Below are positions 6,289 through 6,897 of a stretch of 6,897 bases of DNA, piece by piece (position 1 is the first letter of the stretch; every line of letters begins with the position of its first letter). Below the pieces are notes generated by a model, which was given only the letters and a program-made list of their open reading frames with translations, had not been told where the DNA came from and did no database searches. Both the position numbers and the translations under genes were made by a program. The stretch comes from an uncultured Rhodospirillaceae bacterium (GTDB lineage: Bacteria > Pseudomonadota > Alphaproteobacteria > RF32 > CAG-239). The DNA lies in NCBI GenBank assembly GCA_900320035.1, contig ONQU01000009.1:1-6897 (forward strand), given 5' to 3'.

Positions 6289-6897
6289 GTGAATCGGAAC
6301 ACTATTGCCGCGTTAGATATTGGTTCTTCAAAGGTGTGCTGTATCATAGCTCATCTGACGAAGGATAAAAAAATCAAAATTATCGGCTATGGCTATAATG
6401 CCTCGAACGGTATTAAAAATGGCGTTATCACCGATATCAATCAAGCCACAATTTCCGTATGTAATGCTGTTGAAGATGCTGAACAAAAAGCAAATGAGCG
6501 AATTGATAGTGTTATTTTGAATGTTTCCGGTTGCAAAACGGCCAGTATGTTGCAAAATACATCAATCGGTTTGAAAAAGAATCGTCCGGTTAGTTTCGAT
6601 GATATTACCAAACTTATTCATAAAGGAAAAAGTAAAGTTAATGTGGGTAATGGTAATGAGATTATCCATTGCTTGCCGACAACCTATAAAGTTGATCATG
6701 GTGAAGATGTTAAATATCCGATAAATATATATGGTGAGGAATTATCGGTTAACATTCTTCTTGGTATGTATCCGTCTAATCTGTATCGCAATCTTGCTTC
6801 GGTTGTTGAAGCCGCTCACTTGGATATTGATAGCAATGTTTTTACAGCTTATGCCTCCGGTTTGGCTTGTATGGTGGAAGATGAACGCGAATATGGA
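6289..6897 (+). CDS. ftsA: Cell division protein FtsA, N-terminal 203 residues (cut by window end)
   Basis: FtsA is an actin-like ATPase that anchors FtsZ to the membrane. The phosphate-1 loop AALDIGSSKVCCIIA lies at residues 7-21. VITDI (46-50) and VEDAEQKA (61-68) follow, as in subdomain 1A. The 1C (SHS2) subdomain covers roughly 83-160, including a YPINIYGEELSVN segment. A second 1A stretch, SVVEAAHLDIDSN (171-183), follows. Roughly half the protein, including the second phosphate loop and the membrane helix, lies beyond the window. GTG 6289 is taken as start, with GGGG (6276-6279) 9 nt upstream; an in-frame TTG at 6274 is possible. The start is uncertain: an ATG at 6251 overlapping the ftsQ stop would read into this frame if one G were added to the GGGG run. 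ftsZ would be expected next. Confidence 0.94.
   Translation, partial: MNRNTIAALDIGSSKVCCIIAHLTKDKKIKIIGYGYNASNGIKNGVITDINQATISVCNAVEDAEQKANERIDSVILNVSGCKTASMLQNTSIGLKKNRPVSFDDITKLIHKGKSKVNVGNGNEIIHCLPTTYKVDHGEDVKYPINIYGEELSVNILLGMYPSNLYRNLASVVEAAHLDIDSNVFTAYASGLACMVEDEREYG

Noticed and set aside
5901..6555. Several minus-strand frames opposite ftsQ and ftsA
   Set aside because: All are antisense to conserved division genes, with no independent promoter or domain.

Overview
The window looks like a chromosomal piece of an AT-rich alphaproteobacterium, possibly a host-associated or gut lineage. The main taxonomic clue is a DUF4167-type protein, a family I know almost only from Alphaproteobacteria. 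The alphaproteobacterial style of FtsQ and FtsA and the AT-rich, T-tract-loaded intergenic DNA fit this. The genus cannot be read from the sequence.

Left edge (1-340): a minus-strand tRNA operon, tRNA-Cys(GCA) then tRNA-Asn(GTT), both with encoded CCA. It has a good promoter at 311-338 and ends at a strong intrinsic terminator at 80-110. Beyond the terminator, bases 1-66 are clearly more GC-rich than the rest. On the minus strand they fold into hairpins capped by GAGA and GAGAA loops. I cannot assign them, and they run off the window.

Divergent intergenic region (272-530): no gene. It holds the tRNA promoter, an 8-bp inverted repeat midway, a plus-strand promoter whose -10 overlaps a 14-bp palindrome, and a short hairpin with T8 just before the first plus-strand gene.

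Operon 1 (531-2251, plus strand): a DUF4167 protein, a HAD-family hydrolase resembling pyrimidine 5'-nucleotidases, and an unrecognised 160-residue protein with a TTG start. Both junctions overlap by 11 nt, so the three are probably translationally coupled.

Operon 2 (promoter about 2331-2360, genes from 2390 to beyond the right edge): mraY, ftsW, murB, ftsQ and ftsA (cut by the window end). This is a division and cell-wall (dcw) cluster in canonical order, but murD, murG, murC and ddl are absent between the retained genes and the junctions are very tight. MraY makes lipid I, MurB makes UDP-MurNAc, FtsW polymerises septal glycan, and FtsQ and FtsA are divisome scaffold and membrane-anchor proteins. 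The best small-scale puzzles are the ftsQ/ftsA junction, where one extra G would fuse an ATG-started reading frame to ftsA, and the GNRA-looped hairpins at the left edge. I see no clear new multi-gene system.
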